A DNA stretch of 64,000 bases. Origin: Eonycteris spelaea (Eukaryota > Chordata > Mammalia > Chiroptera > Pteropodidae). Positions 48,070 to 59,235 of this stretch are shown here, in pieces; positions within the stretch are counted from its first letter, which is position 1; every line of letters begins with the position of its first letter. The stretch is taken from positions 11,949,501-12,013,500 of the forward strand of contig PUFA01000021.1 of the NCBI GenBank assembly GCA_003508835.1, given 5' to 3'. The notes below the pieces were generated by a model. That model worked only from the letters and a program-made list of their open reading frames with translations. It made no database searches and had not been told where the DNA came from. The position numbers were made by a program, and so were the translations under genes.

Positions 48070-48420
48070 TTCAGATCTCAGTCCTCAGCCCCTTATCTTT
48101 CTTTTCAAATTTTATGTTATCCCAGGCTGATCTCACTCACACAGTTTTTGTTTCAACACTTTCTATGAGCTGATAAAATGCAGCTATTTCTAGTCAACTT
48201 CTTTTAGTCTCTTTTGAGTTCTAGAACCACATTGAATTGACTAAATACATCTCAATTTGGATGTATCATGAACACAATAATTTTAGCATGCCAAAAATTA
48301 ACTGATAATTTTCATAAATTTGAGATTATTTTCATTTTTGATGTCTTATTATTGAAAATAATATTTAGCAGCCTGTTCTTTGGCCCTTCTTCTAGATTTG
48401 AACTAGCTTAACAGTTATCA
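48070..48420 (+). mobile_element. LINE2 fragment
   Basis: 'CAGATCTCAGTCCTCAGCCCCTTATCTTTCTTTTC' (for 'gctcagtccttggacctcttctcttc'), 'GGCTGATCTCACTCACACAG' (for 'ggtgatctcatccagtccca'), 'ATGAGCTGATAAAATGCAGC', 'CTCAATTTGGATGTATCATGAACACAATAATTTTAGCATGCCAAAAATTAAC' (for 'ccacttggatgtctcacaggcatctcaaactcaacatgtccaaaactgaac') are collinear with L2 ORF2. Frames are broken. Confidence 0.7.
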
Positions 48421-48557
48421 ATTTTTACCGAAGCTACAATGAATTCCTGACATTGCCTTAAATTTTTGGACTATCCAACCCCCAATTTTTTTAAGTTGCA
48501 ATAACTTTTCAGTTGTTAACATATTTTCCTTCCCTTTTCCCCCTATGATCTGGTTAA

Positions 48558-48561
<4 letters not shown>

Positions 48562-48647
<86 letters not shown>

Positions 48648-48680
48648 CATTATATATATATATATATAATGCAATGCATA
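48562..48680. repeat. Four-part TG-CG-CT-AT compound microsatellite
   Basis: About 21 TG units pass into four CG steps, then about 11 CT units, then AT units. A perfect 26-bp palindrome (48647-48672) sits at the right end. The 67-codon + frame across it (Cys-Val and Ser-Leu strings) is an artefact. Confidence 0.95.
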
Positions 48681-50880
48681 TTCTAATATATGATATACAT
48701 GTGCATTTGAGTTACAATGAGACAGGCACTATAATTGAAATGTGCTAATCTCATTGTAACTAGCATTTACTTGTTTTTTATGCCACTACTTGGGAAGTGG
48801 ATAATATATTTTTTAATTCCCATGTTCCTAGCATTTGACACATGGCTGTAGATATATCAGATTCCTAATAAATGACTTTAATAATTGAATGCATGAATTG
48901 TTAATATCTAAATAATATGCAGAAGATATTAGCAAACAGTTATTAATATGGCTATTCTTTAACCTTGAAATGAAATGAATGTGTGAAGCATGTAGATTGT
49001 AAATTTATATGAAATCTATCAAATGGCCCTATCTCCACCTACAAAATTTCACCTTCCAAAAATAAAGAAACAAAATTATGTATACTGACTAGATAGTGTT
49101 TTTTGGCTTAAGAATTGACATTCATCATAATTTTATATTGTCATAATTAAAAGAGAAACCTGAATATGTTTTTATATTTGTCTTAATAAGATACAAAGAT
49201 TGAGTCAATAGGAAATTAGATTTTTCTCATCTCTGGTCACATTAGAGAAGAAGATAAATCATTGAGATTGAAACTTGCAGCTCTTACTAGTGATATAAAG
49301 TCTTTGGCACAAAGTCACAGAGAACAGCTGGCTATGATTGGATTCAATAAACATGATGTGTTTAGTAAACAAGCAAATGAGCCACATACCTGAACTTAGT
49401 TTGTGTCAGCTGCGATTGGATTCATCAAAGTCATGGTAATAACTGAGGCCCAATGTTTTTCTGGTTATTTTATAATGGAGAAGATTGTAGACCACCTACC
49501 TTATAAGTAATCTTGGAATAATATATATATTATATGTATACACACACACACATATAACAGGGTGTGAGAATATGGGTTGGGCATATTAAGTCATAGACAT
49601 TATCAATTCAAAATATTTTTGTCCAATCATCTGTTGATTAGTTTTCAGTTTAACTGGAGAGTTAAGAAAAATTGGAAACAATATTATTTTTTATTCAAGA
49701 ATTGTAAACTACGAAATTATAATAGTATTTTACATTTAAGACAATAATAGTGTTTTTGTGTTATTGAATATATATGAGTGTTCAATACATTAAAAATATT
49801 TGGAATACATTTAACACCACACAATCAGATATACTCTCCACGCTTTTAAATCAGTCTTAGAATATTATATTTGCACTTAGTAATTTTTAGAAATTATTAC
49901 ACAAAATTGAGCCAATGGTTAGATTTCTGCATCTTAGAAAGATAGGAAACTTCCATTGCTGTTTTCTTTTTTTCACTGTCCCAAGTTTTTCTTGAGTTGT
50001 AGAAATTTGGAGATGTCACAAATGCCAAAGAACAACTAATATGACAGCCTAATTAAAGAAAAAAAAGAAAAACAGAGAAAGGAACAGAGAAAGGGAGAAA
50101 GACAGAAATGCTAATGCATTTTTAGTTAATAATAATAAAATCATCATGAAACATACCACAGTAAAAATTAATATGAAATAATAAAATAAAAATAATAATT
50201 TGAGAAAAATTATTAAGCATCTAAAGAAAAACCAACTCATCCAAAGTAAAGAAAATCAGATTAAAATAAGAATAATTAGCAACAATAACATATATAAAAT
50301 GCCAATGGAGTTATATTTTCAAAATAATACAGAAAAATAACTGATTTTATAGCAAGCTAAATAATTATTGAAATCTCTATTGCTTTTTTTTTCTATTGCT
50401 TTTTGATTTCTTCTCTTTCTATAGACTATCATAGAAACACCATGAAATGTCACAATGAATGTGTAAATGATTGAGGTAGCACTAAGTATCATATCCTACT
50501 TTATTCTAGAATAAATTCCAGAACTAAAGAGGCTGGGACGATAAACATTTTATTTCATAGACATTTTGAGGTTGAGGGTTTTGGATGCCAAATAGTTTCT
50601 GCCACTTAACTATGTCACGTGAGATTTGGATGTAGCATTCGGATAAGAGGGTGTCTTCTTGCTCTTTGAGCTATCACTGTCAGGCAAGCAAAGCCACAGA
50701 AAAATTGGAGGTGTTTGACAGTAGAGTGTCCTTATGTCAAAAGCTCAGTGAGCTTAAAGAAGAAAGTGGAGGATAGCAATCATGGCTGAATGCAGCTTTC
50801 CTGAGTCTGGAGACTAACCTCATCCCTCTCAAGTGGTGGCTGTGGTTTCTTCTTAGTCATTAAATATGAGCTACCTCGAA
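48681..50880. other. Anonymous AT-rich DNA with one small microsatellite
   Basis: No gene or named repeat. A TA/CA compound microsatellite lies at 49519-49557. 50520-50880 is less AT-rich and complex but shows no recognisable element. Confidence 0.5.
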
Positions 50881-50889
50881 GTCAATAGT

Positions 50890-51190
50890 TCCAGTGGAGG
50901 AGCCTTGATTCCCTGTATCAGTTAGGGGACTGTCCGGGAATAAAATTCACCCTAAATATTTCAGATGAGCAACCTTAAATGGATTACTAGTGGTGCTCTG
51001 GACAGGGGAGGGGAACACAGAAGGGATGTTGAGGCACCCAGCAGGAGTTACGCTGTCTAGGGCTGAGGCGACAAGGCAAACAAAAAATGTTACTGGAGCC
51101 AGAGAGAGATGGAACTGTGGAGGGAGCACTTCCCGGCAAGAGCTGACTTCTTGGATGGACACAGCTTCTACTAGAGGTCGATACTATTGT
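50890..51190. repeat. Unassigned interspersed-repeat-like segment
   Basis: 'AAATATTTCAGATGAGCAACCTTAAATGGATTACTAGTGG...' followed by 'GAGGCACCCAGCAGGAGTTAC', 'GGAGCCAGAGAGAGATGG' has the feel of a mammalian DNA-transposon or LTR fragment that I have seen but cannot name. GC content is higher than in the flanks. Overlapping 70-codon frames on the two strands are not credible genes. Confidence 0.35.
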
Positions 51191-51559
51191 TTTAATAACT
51201 AATTATTTGTATTAAGTCTGCTTAGCCTTAAAACGGTTGTGTGAATTCTGCTTCCTGTAACAAAGTCCTACATTTTTAATAATAAAGTTGTCTTCCTGAT
51301 TTCGGATTCTTACTGTGCCATTCATGGAGATACTTTACTGCAACCAAAAATAAGTTATATACTCCCTGTTTTTATCTATTCTTTAATTTTCTACTGGGCT
51401 ACCTCCTTGGGGGCTCTCATCCCTACTTCGTCAACTCAAGTTCTTGTCAACGTCACTAGTGGCTTTCATTTTGCCAGAAACAATAATGAATTTTTAGTTA
51501 TTATCTTTCTTGATCATTGGGTCTTTTCTCTTGGTTGTTTTGCCTTCATTGTTTATTCC

Positions 51560-51954
51560 TTCACAGAATCCATTACTGGGTCATTTTCATCATTCCAAAC
51601 TTTACATATCTGAGGTACTTCTAGTTTCAGCTCTCCAACCTCTTCTCTACTTTATCTGCATGCCTTTTAGCTGATCTAGTTTGGTCCTATGGTGTTAAAC
51701 ATAATCTCTAATCTGATGACACACATTTATATCTCCAAACCATCTTTCCCTTACAATTCAGACACAGATAGAAATGTCTCCTTATCTTAAACATTTTTAC
51801 TTCTAATGATTATTTTAAATATAACTGACTTGGTATAAATTGATCTTCCTAAAATCTATCCCACTTACTAAATAACACTTCCACCTTTTCTAGTGTGCAG
51901 GCAAAAATATTTGGAGTTGTCCTTGACTGACTGTCTGTCTGTCTGTCTGTCTCT

Positions 51955-52018
<64 letters not shown>

Positions 52019-52666
52019 TTTAATAGCAAATCTGTCACAAAATGCTGCTAGATCTACAAGTAAATGCATAGAGAGACCCTTCACTTCTCACTATACCAGC
52101 TACTAGCACTTTGACCTAAGTTATAGGATTGTGAAGATAGTTTCCTATATTGTCTGCTTAAGTTTTAGTAATTTTAACTTTTGTTATCTACATAAAATTT
52201 AGAATGTCTCTTTAAAACTGTAAGGTACACTATGCCATTCCCCACAGCAAATGCTCTAAATGGTTCATATTTCATTCAGAGGAGCAACCAGGCTAAAAGC
52301 CCTATGTAAACCAACCAACTCTTTCCTCTCATTTTCCCTTCACTCATCCTGCTCTAACCACAAAGGCCCCTTTTGTCTCCTATTTGTCTCAGAGATTTAG
52401 CACTTGCTATTCTCTTAAATGAAATGATCTCGAAGAAACCTTTATGATTTGCTTTATCCCATTCTCTTCCATTTCTTCTATAAAATAAAATTTTGCTTTT
52501 AATTTTCATTCATTAAATGACCACTTCATTTATATGTATGGTTGTGCCTGTACGTTTGTGTGTGTGTGTGGCGGGGTGCATGTGTGTGTATGCACTTTTT
52601 AATGTCTCTCTTCCAACACTAGAATGTGAACTCCATGAGAGGAGACACTTTATCTAATTCAATGCT
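51560..52666 (+). mobile_element. LINE2, ORF2 3' part to near the 3' end
   Basis: Collinear L2 blocks are present. They are 'CTCTACTTTATCTGCATGCC...TAGCTGATCTAGTTTGGTCCTATGG', 'CTGATGACACACATTTATATCTCCAAACC', 'AAATATTTGGAGTTGTCCTTGACTGACT' (for 'aaaccttggagtcatccttgactcct'), 'CACTCATCCTGCTCTAACCACAAAGGCCCC' (for 'ctctgctccagccacactggcc') and 'CACTAGAATGTGAACTCCATGAGAGGAGACACTTTATC' (for 'ctagaatgtaagctccatgagggcagggactttgtc'). It is cut off by an LTR inserted at about 52667. A large CT microsatellite grew inside it at the 'ctcctctctctc' position. Confidence 0.85.
51928..52015. repeat. CTGT then CT microsatellite
   Basis: Six CTGT units are followed by CTCAAT and then about 29 uninterrupted CT dinucleotides. 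It lies inside LINE2 sequence. The long homopurine-homopyrimidine mirror repeat is a candidate triplex (H-DNA) former. Confidence 0.95.
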
Positions 52667-53157
52667 TGAGGTTGGCAGACTTCTAAGATGATTCCCATTG
52701 ATCCCCACCCCTCTATTTTCTTACTTTGTGTAATCCCTTTTCCTTAAGTTTAAACTAGACTTGGTGACTTGTTTTTAATGAATTGGATAAGACAAAAATG
52801 ATAGGATGTTATTTCTAAGACTAAGTCACTTTCATATTATGTACTCATGTGGAAAGGAAGTGAAGATAGACTCTGGATGACCACTAGTAAGAAACTGAGG
52901 GCTAAGTCTAATGACCATTGAGAAACTACATCCTGAATCACGTGTGTGAGCTTAGAATTGGGTCCGTCGCTCAGTCAGGTCTTCAGATGATACCCAAACC
53001 CTGACTGATACTTCAATGGTAGCTTGTGAGCGATTCTGAAGCAGAGGACCCAGCTAAGCCATGCTGGAATTCTCAGTCTTCAGAAATGTTAGACACTAAA
53101 TGTTGCTTTGATCTCCCAAGTTTAGGGGTAGTTGTTACACAGTAGATAAATAATACA
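52667..53157 (+). mobile_element. Solo LTR, ERVL/MaLR-like, forward
   Basis: It begins at 'GGTTGGCAGACTTCTAAGATGATTCCCATTGATCCCCACCCC' and continues through 'CTAGACTTGGTGACTTG', 'GATAGGATGTTATTTCTAAGAC' and 'GTGTGAGCTTAGAATTGGGTC'. It then has 'CAGAGGACCCAGCTAAGCCATGCTGGAATTC' and ends with 'AAGTTTAGGGGTAGTTGTTACACAGTAGATAAATAATAC'. At about 490 bp it is close to complete and sits inside a LINE2. The same LTR type is reversed at 5108-5674. There is no internal sequence next to it. Confidence 0.75.
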
Positions 53158-53394
53158 GTGCTCTATCCCATTCATAGGGGAAGCAATAAATATTACGATA
53201 ACCATATAAAATTGTTATTTTTTGTAGGTCAAAAATGTTCAAGTATAGGTATTTCAAAGAGTTTAATATATATTTGTTGAATGTAGTAATGAAGAGCTTA
53301 TAGAACTATAAACCATTACTACAAACAGTAAAATTGCTTAAAGTACATAAGTAATTTAAAGCAGTTAAGAGGGAATTAATATGATTTAGTGAAA

Positions 53395-53575
53395 AAATAA
53401 TGTGAGGTCAGGAAGCTCTTTTGAGTTGTCACTTGACCAGTCTCTGGCAATGTGATATTTGGTAAATTATTCTCAATTTGTTTTAATTGATAGTACTAAT
53501 TATTCTTGAGGATTATTATGAAGATGAAGCGAAAAAAGCTAAAGAGCGTAATTAGCTTACTGTCTGATACATCTT
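53395..53575 (+). mobile_element. MIR SINE, tentative
   Basis: 'TTTGAGTTGTCACTTGACCAGTCTCTGGCAATGTGATATTTGGTAAATTATTCTC' follows the MIR order (ttcaaatccc / cacttactagctgtgtgaccttgggcaagttacttaacctc), then 'TTGATAGTACTAATTATTCTTGAGGATTATTATGAAGATGAAG' (for 'gataatagtacctacctcatagggttgttgtgaggattaaatgag'). Confidence 0.6.
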
Positions 53576-53642
53576 TTTTTTTTTTAGAGAAGTACTGTTC
53601 CTTTCTCAATCAAATATATTACTTAACATACTAAGTTTCAGT

Positions 53643-53643
53643 T

Positions 53644-53674
<31 letters not shown>
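53643..53674. repeat. TA repeat with poly-T
   Basis: About eight TA units followed by roughly 17 T residues. Confidence 0.85.
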
Positions 53675-55186
53675 GCAGAGGGGAGATTGTTTTTTAAGAA
53701 AGCTGAATAATAATTTAAAAAAAAAAGCCAAATATTTAGTATGAACACATTGGGGCATAAATAATCTTTCTTATACAATCTAGTTTAAATATTAATCATT
53801 TGATTTTATTTGACATTTATTTTTTGTAGAATCAAATAATAGATTTAAGAGCCCTCTAATCAATCAGATGTAAGGTAAATATTCCCAGATAGAATCATAC
53901 TTCAAAAGAAAAATGATAATTTTAGTTTTAAATCAAAGTCATATATTTAGGTTCAAAACTAGACCTTTTAGTAACAGCTTCTATAAAATATTCAAAGTTA
54001 GAAGACATTTGTTTTGAATGTCAAATAAGAGATGCACATTTTAGAAAACAAATCTGGTGATTTATGTCTGACATTTTTTTTCTATTTTTAAAATTTAGAT
54101 ACATTATTTAGGTTAAACTTTTACAAATAATGAAGGAAAATAATTGAAAAAGAAAAACTTTTAAAATATATTTAACAAAGTTATGAGAGATATTTTTATG
54201 AATATTATCTAAGTAAAAAGAGAAACAACAATGATTTGAAGCCTTTTTTCCTTACGTTTGGGAAACAGGAAATAGGTATGTTTGAAGAATTATGTCTTTT
54301 AACTGCCAATGGTCTCAACTTAGATTCACAAATTTTGTTTAGTTTGTTCTTCACCATAAATATTTACATAGTATGTTTTGTATTTTAAAATATGCGAAAA
54401 TCCAAAATATTATATTCAATTTGGATGATTTTAATGTATTTGTGTTTAGTAGACATTTAGGTATTTGAAATATACAGTTATGGTTTCATGAAAATAAGAA
54501 AAACAATTGCCTGAATTCAAATAAGTTATAGAAGAAAACAACTATTCATGAAATTGAAGGGCATATTATGATCATGTCAATTAGATTTCAATGAAGAATA
54601 ATATATTAGTGTGGTGTGGACATAGGCAACATATCAAGAATGAAAACAAATTATGAATAAAATATATAAGATAGGTTTATCTTAGAATGCTATAAAAATT
54701 CACAGCATTATAAATTTTTATCCTTTTTGTTATTTCTTGCTTTATTTAATTATAAAAATGTAAACCAGTAAAGATGAAGTTTATATGTTTATTTATGAAG
54801 CATGAGGATGATTGAAAATAATAAAACATAATTTTATCATATTTTTTCTTGCTTTCTACCTCTGAATTTATATAAACATATTTTTTTACTACAATACTTT
54901 TTTTCCTGATATGGTGCTTTTCAAATTATGAAAGTGATATATTTATTAAATGAAACAAAAAATATGAAAAAAGACTAGAAAGGAGATAATCTTCAATTTT
55001 CCCAACTCTTAAATACAGAACATGGTTGAATATTCTGGGACTTTTAAAGGCTGCATTTTATCTGCTGTATAGATAGCAATAATTGGTTTGTGCTGTTCAG
55101 AATTGTTGGCTCAGAAATTGAAGAGAACCTCAAAGGAACCAGTGAACTTTATAGCAGAAAAGTAAATATATAGTAGAAGAGAAGTC
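53675..55186. other. Anonymous AT-rich DNA
   Basis: No recognised gene, RNA or repeat. Among the most AT-rich parts of the window. Confidence 0.5.
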
Positions 55187-55360
55187 ATATATATATGTAT
55201 GTGTGTGTGTATGTATATATATATATACATACACACACACACATATATACACACACACATACATAAAATATATACATGCATACTTACATACAGGACATAA
55301 ATGCACATATACGTGTGTGTGTGTGTATATATATACACATAGTATACATAAACCATATAT
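55187..55360. repeat. TG/TA/CA microsatellite with perfect palindrome
   Basis: Blocks of TATG, TG, TA, CATA and CA repeats, then a spacer and a second TG/TA block (55313-55337). Positions 55200-55241 form a perfect 42-bp inverted repeat with no spacer, with (TG)5 on one arm and (CA)5 on the other around a TA-rich centre. The two overlapping 84-86 codon - frames are repeat translations. Confidence 0.95.
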
Positions 55361-55439
55361 ATAAAGCACATGGTACATTATCAAATCATATTTGCATAAA
55401 TATTAACTAGAAGTACATAAGAAATGTAATAACTATGAT

Positions 55440-56045
55440 TGAATCTGAAAAAGCAAAGTGAGTGACTGAAGCAACTGTCATGGGAAGGAGAATGTTCACT
55501 GTACACCTGTACCCGCCTGTCCAACACTCCAGTCAGGTCTTTGAGGTCCCACTTGCTCAGTCTCATCAACACCACATCTATTTGGGCTCTATCTTCCATC
55601 AGTACAATCCAAAATGGTTCTGCTTTATGCCTGCAACCCTGCCACTTGACTCTCTCACTGGGGCTTCTCTGTAGATTTGAGATGTGAGATACCACAGGAT
55701 TTATTTTTAACCGCACAACCAAAAATACAGAAGAGATGATTCCCATGGGTTGAACACTGGACAAATGGGAACCAGAAACCAGCAAATTAATTCTTTCCTT
55801 TTTCTTTCCTTGAAAGACTGTCCTGGGATACAATTTTTCAAAAAGCTTATCGTAAGATGGTTTTACACAACTGATGCAAATCTTGGAAAGTTTAGTAATT
55901 CACCATGTATTAACTTTCCCACCTCCCTTCCCTAACTTACTTTTCCTCCTTCGCTCTATTGCCCAGATTACAGTTCCTAATAGAATGCTAATATATAAAC
56001 ATTTGCTTGGATATCTACTTGTTGGGGAACATAGACCAAAATAGT
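55440..56045 (+). mobile_element. LTR-like segment, tentative
   Basis: Less AT-rich than its surroundings. The right part, 'CTTCCCTAACTTACTTTTCCTCC...TATCTACTTGTTGGGGAACATAGACCAAAATAG', resembles the 3' end of several mammalian LTRs that finish '...tctgctttctggggaacccaaactaagacag'. The left part ('GTCATGGGAAGGAGAATGTTCAC', 'TATGCCTGCAACCCTGCCACTTG') is unnamed. A 150-codon - frame (55381-55833), the longest in the window, is antisense to this region. It has no recognisable domain and probably arose by chance. Confidence 0.4.
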
Positions 56046-56295
56046 AGATTCCAAAAGTGTTTCTAAACACAGACCTGCAGGGTAACAGGTCTGGAACTGA
56101 TTATTCATTACTATGATGGCAATAATTTGTTATTAGTTATCCCCTGGCATGCAGTGGCATCATAATTATTATCACTCTTACCTATTGTTAATTGAGATCA
56201 GATGCATTCACACGTAATGTATTAATATATTCAGAAACTGTGGGTTTTGAAGCTTATAGCGTCAATGATAATTATAAGTAATATTACAAGAAACC

Positions 56296-56478
56296 TTGCC
56301 CAAACCAGAACCACAAGGTTTTCTCAGGGTTTTTTTTTCCAGGGGTTTTATAATTTTAGCTTTTACATTCAGAACCATGATCCATTTTGAATTGTGTTTG
56401 TTTTATAATGTCATGAAAGTGTTGAGGTTCGCTGTTTTCCCATCTAGTTGTTACAGCCAAGATCCATTTAGTTATCTT
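56296..56478 (-). mobile_element. L1 ORF2 fragment, reverse orientation
   Basis: 'CCAGGGGTTTTATAATTTTAGCTTTTACATTCAGAACCATGATCCATTTTGAATTG' is the reverse complement of a well-known L1 ORF2 region ('...caattaactcaaaatggatcatagacctaaatgtaagacctaaaactataaaac...'). It is followed by 'TTTTCCCATCTAGTTGTTACAGC' for the next block. It is short and decayed. The 78-codon + frame is antisense L1. Confidence 0.8.
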
Positions 56479-57004
56479 CTCTATGTGGGCAACTGCATAT
56501 TAGCAAACAAAATGTTAGATAATATTAAATAATATTAGGAGGCCTAGTGACATATACAATATTTATATGTATATATGAAGATCTATATATTTATTTAAAG
56601 CTATTTAAATTATAGTGTTTTCAAACATTTTTCCCATGGAATTAAACACAATTAATGTTTTTAAAATATGTTGTTAAATTCAAACATGCTCTAAATAAAT
56701 ATTTTAAACTTTGTTAGAACACTTGCAATTTGATTTTAAAGTACCATTTAATTTTTAATGTATACTCTTCTATGGAAATATGCTAGTTTGTTTTTATTTG
56801 CATGTTTTGTTCATCTAATATGTACTGTAATTCATTTCACCGATGACAACTGAAGAAAATGGTTCAGTGGAGGAAACTGTCATTGCAGTTGCCATGTTTC
56901 AGGTTTTTGAAAGATTTGGGGGAAATGTGTGCCTTCAGGAAGCAAGTTTCCTTTTGATGAGCTACATTGCTGCCCTGTACAGAGATTAAAACAACAACAG
57001 TTAG
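56479..57004. other. Anonymous AT-rich DNA
   Basis: Nothing recognised. The right 120 bp may already belong to the MaLR internal region that follows. Confidence 0.5.
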
Positions 57005-58165
57005 GACCAATGTTAGTAAAATCTAGGACCCTGGTATATGTGATGAGGACATTTAGATAGATTGCTTAAAATAGATACTCCTAAAAAAGTTGTCTCTGCT
57101 GGACCTCCTGAATCCTCAGAATTCATAGAGATAATTCACTGCTCCTTCCTAGTGAAAGCTAGCACTTTATCCATGTTAGAAGACACCATAATGGCCTCTC
57201 CCACAAGGCAACAGGTGACTGCCTTCTCTCAAGAGCTTTATTTATTCTACCATGAGTCAGAGTCTGATAACTAGCATTAAATTGTTATGTAACTCAACTG
57301 GAATGTGTTAAATCTAAAAAAAAAAAAAGAGAGAGAGAGAAAGTATAAACTAAAGGAGCTATAAGAATTAGCTGACAAATACTGGGTTGAAGAGAGCAAC
57401 CCACAGATTGTCTTTTGAGGGTACTGGATTGATAGACCAGAATATAAGACTGAGTAAGACTTCTCAGGATTTGGAATTTAACACTTGGGCGAGAACTCCA
57501 GGAATAGGGCAATCTCATTACTGCCTTAGGAGAATAAATGAAGTGATGTGGTATGTTGAGTGACACAGACGTAGCTGAGTTGCTGTAGCAGAATAAAGAA
57601 GCTACGAAAGAGAAAATGCTGGAGAGACCGTATTATGGGAGTCCAGAAAACCTACCAGAGTTGAATGTTTCACAAGAAGATCCAAAGCCACAACACTCAC
57701 ACGTTCACCAGGGCCATCAGAAGTAATGATTGATGAGAAGGCACTGGCACCACAAAAAAGTAAGTGGCAGCTCTCCTCTGTAAGGCTGGGTTCTTGAGAG
57801 GAAAGGAGGCTGCAAAGCTAGAATGGTTAATACATATCTAGATGATCGGGAGATCTCAACCATAACAGCACTGAACGCCGGGTAAAGTTCATGGACTAAA
57901 TACAGTGGTAAAGATAGTTAATTGAGTATAGTGTTCCTACAGGCAAAAGGGATAGGCAGCCAACTAGGGTACTGTTTATCATGTGGAGTAAGAAAATGAC
58001 AAAGATGGAGGTGCAGGAGGATGAGAGAGGCCACCCCAACAGCCACGATCTCTTTGTTGCTCAGTTCCCAGATCTGTGTTAGGTTTTACATTTGCAGACT
58101 ATTCACTGCTGAGAGCTAGAAAGAAGGGTTTTGCAACACAGTACATATTGTAATGATCTCTTCAG
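57005..58165 (+). mobile_element. MaLR internal sequence (MLT1-int-like), decayed
   Basis: A 1.1-kb segment of moderate GC. It carries blocks I associate with the internal region of MaLR retrotransposons: 'GGACCTCCTGAATCCTCAGAATTC', 'GTAACTCAACTGGAATGTGTTAA', 'AGGAGCTATAAGAATTAGCTGAC', 'AACACTCACACGTTCACCAGGGCCATCAGAAGTAATG', and 'GCTCAGTTCCCAGATCTGTG...GCAGACTATTCACTGCTGAGAGCTAGAAAGAAGGGTTTTGC'. An A-run with GA repeat (57316-57344) interrupts it. A 70-codon + frame (57062-57274) is a fossil piece of the internal frame. MaLR elements are non-autonomous and lack reverse transcriptase. No LTR is visible on either side. The assignment rests on memory of the family. Confidence 0.55.
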
Positions 58166-59029
58166 TTCTTCCCCAAGGGACTTAATATTTTTTCTTGCTT
58201 CGTTTTATCCTTCTCTTTCTTCTCTTTTTTTAAATTTATTTTTATTTTTGTCTCCTTCTCCTTCTCTCCTTAATATCTCGAGGACTTTGTTTGGGTGGGA
58301 AGGAGGTTAAGAGGTAAAAACCAAGAGCCATACATGCTCACATTAATCAACTGCATTCTTTAGTAATAAATAAAGATCAGACAACATGTTGACAAATCAC
58401 GATTGTGATTGCTGTAAACTAGTGATATTAATCATGATACAGAGGTTTCGTGTGAGATGAACATTTTAATTTTATATTTCTCACTTGCTGATTTTTGATT
58501 TACCTCCCAATTAACTTATGTAGTTCTTCAGTTTTTACTGGCAACAATGATTTTTTTTAAAGCCTTAATTATACTTTTCCTGACAGCAATATGTAAGAAA
58601 AATGCTTTATCTGATATGTCTAAAATTTATTAAAAGATTGCAATCTTTACCCTGTGCTCTATGTTAAATGTCAACTATGTTTGACCATTTACTCAGATCT
58701 AAAACTAATAATTAATATGATAAAATACAATTCACAGTTCATTTTTCCAGATATTCTGAGGGAAATTCAAGTCATGTCACTAAACCAAGCTATTCCTTTC
58801 CTATTATTGTTTCACATATTGAAAACTGTTTTTATTTTTTTAAAAAATGAAATCTACCATTCTTATTTATTTTTCTTGTTATATAAACATGTAACAATGT
58901 TCAGAGAGAGCTAACTCTACTTCATGTACTTTGATAATGAGGCAGTGTGTAATGAGAAACAAAGCCCAAAACTTTTAACCAATTGACGTAATTCGCTAAT
59001 GAGGAAATTTTTTTTACATATATCTAATC
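58166..59029. other. Anonymous DNA with a pyrimidine-rich patch
   Basis: 58180-58280 is pyrimidine-rich (CT/T). An 86-codon + frame (58654-58914) lies in AT-rich DNA and lacks recognisable domains. No gene or repeat can be supported. Confidence 0.5.
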
Positions 59030-59235
59030 AACTATTAATTGTATAGGCACATGCATTGTATTAGGCACAGAAATTATTGTGGTAAATTCAACATAACTAC
59101 CTGCTTCCTCTTGGCACTTGTAGACTGTGGAAAAAAAGATAGAAATAAAATGTCAAACCATTTATTATAGAATGGGAAGTACAGAGTGTTGTGATCTGGG
59201 CCTCTAATTGAGAGTAAGAGTCAGGAAGCTTACTT
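59030..59235 (+). repeat. Ancient interspersed repeat, family not assigned
   Basis: 'GCATTGTATTAGGCACAGAAATTATTGTGGTAAATTCAACATAACTACCTGC' and 'ATTATAGAATGGGAAGTACAGAGTGTTGTGATCTGGGCCTCTAATTGAGAGTAAGAGTCAGGAAGCTTACT' follow the order of a common mammalian repeat ('ttgtgctaggcactggggatacaatggtgaacaaaac...gaaaagtacagggtgctatgagagc...'). I cannot place the name with confidence. Confidence 0.5.

Noticed and set aside
55111..55384. Two overlapping Tyr/Ile/Cys-rich - frames
   Set aside because: They are pure translations of the TA/CA/TG microsatellite.
55381..55833. 150-codon - strand frame, the longest in the window, considered as a gene
   Set aside because: It runs antisense through LTR-like DNA, has no recognisable domain or splice/poly(A) context, and ends in an AT-rich tail. 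A chance frame is more likely.
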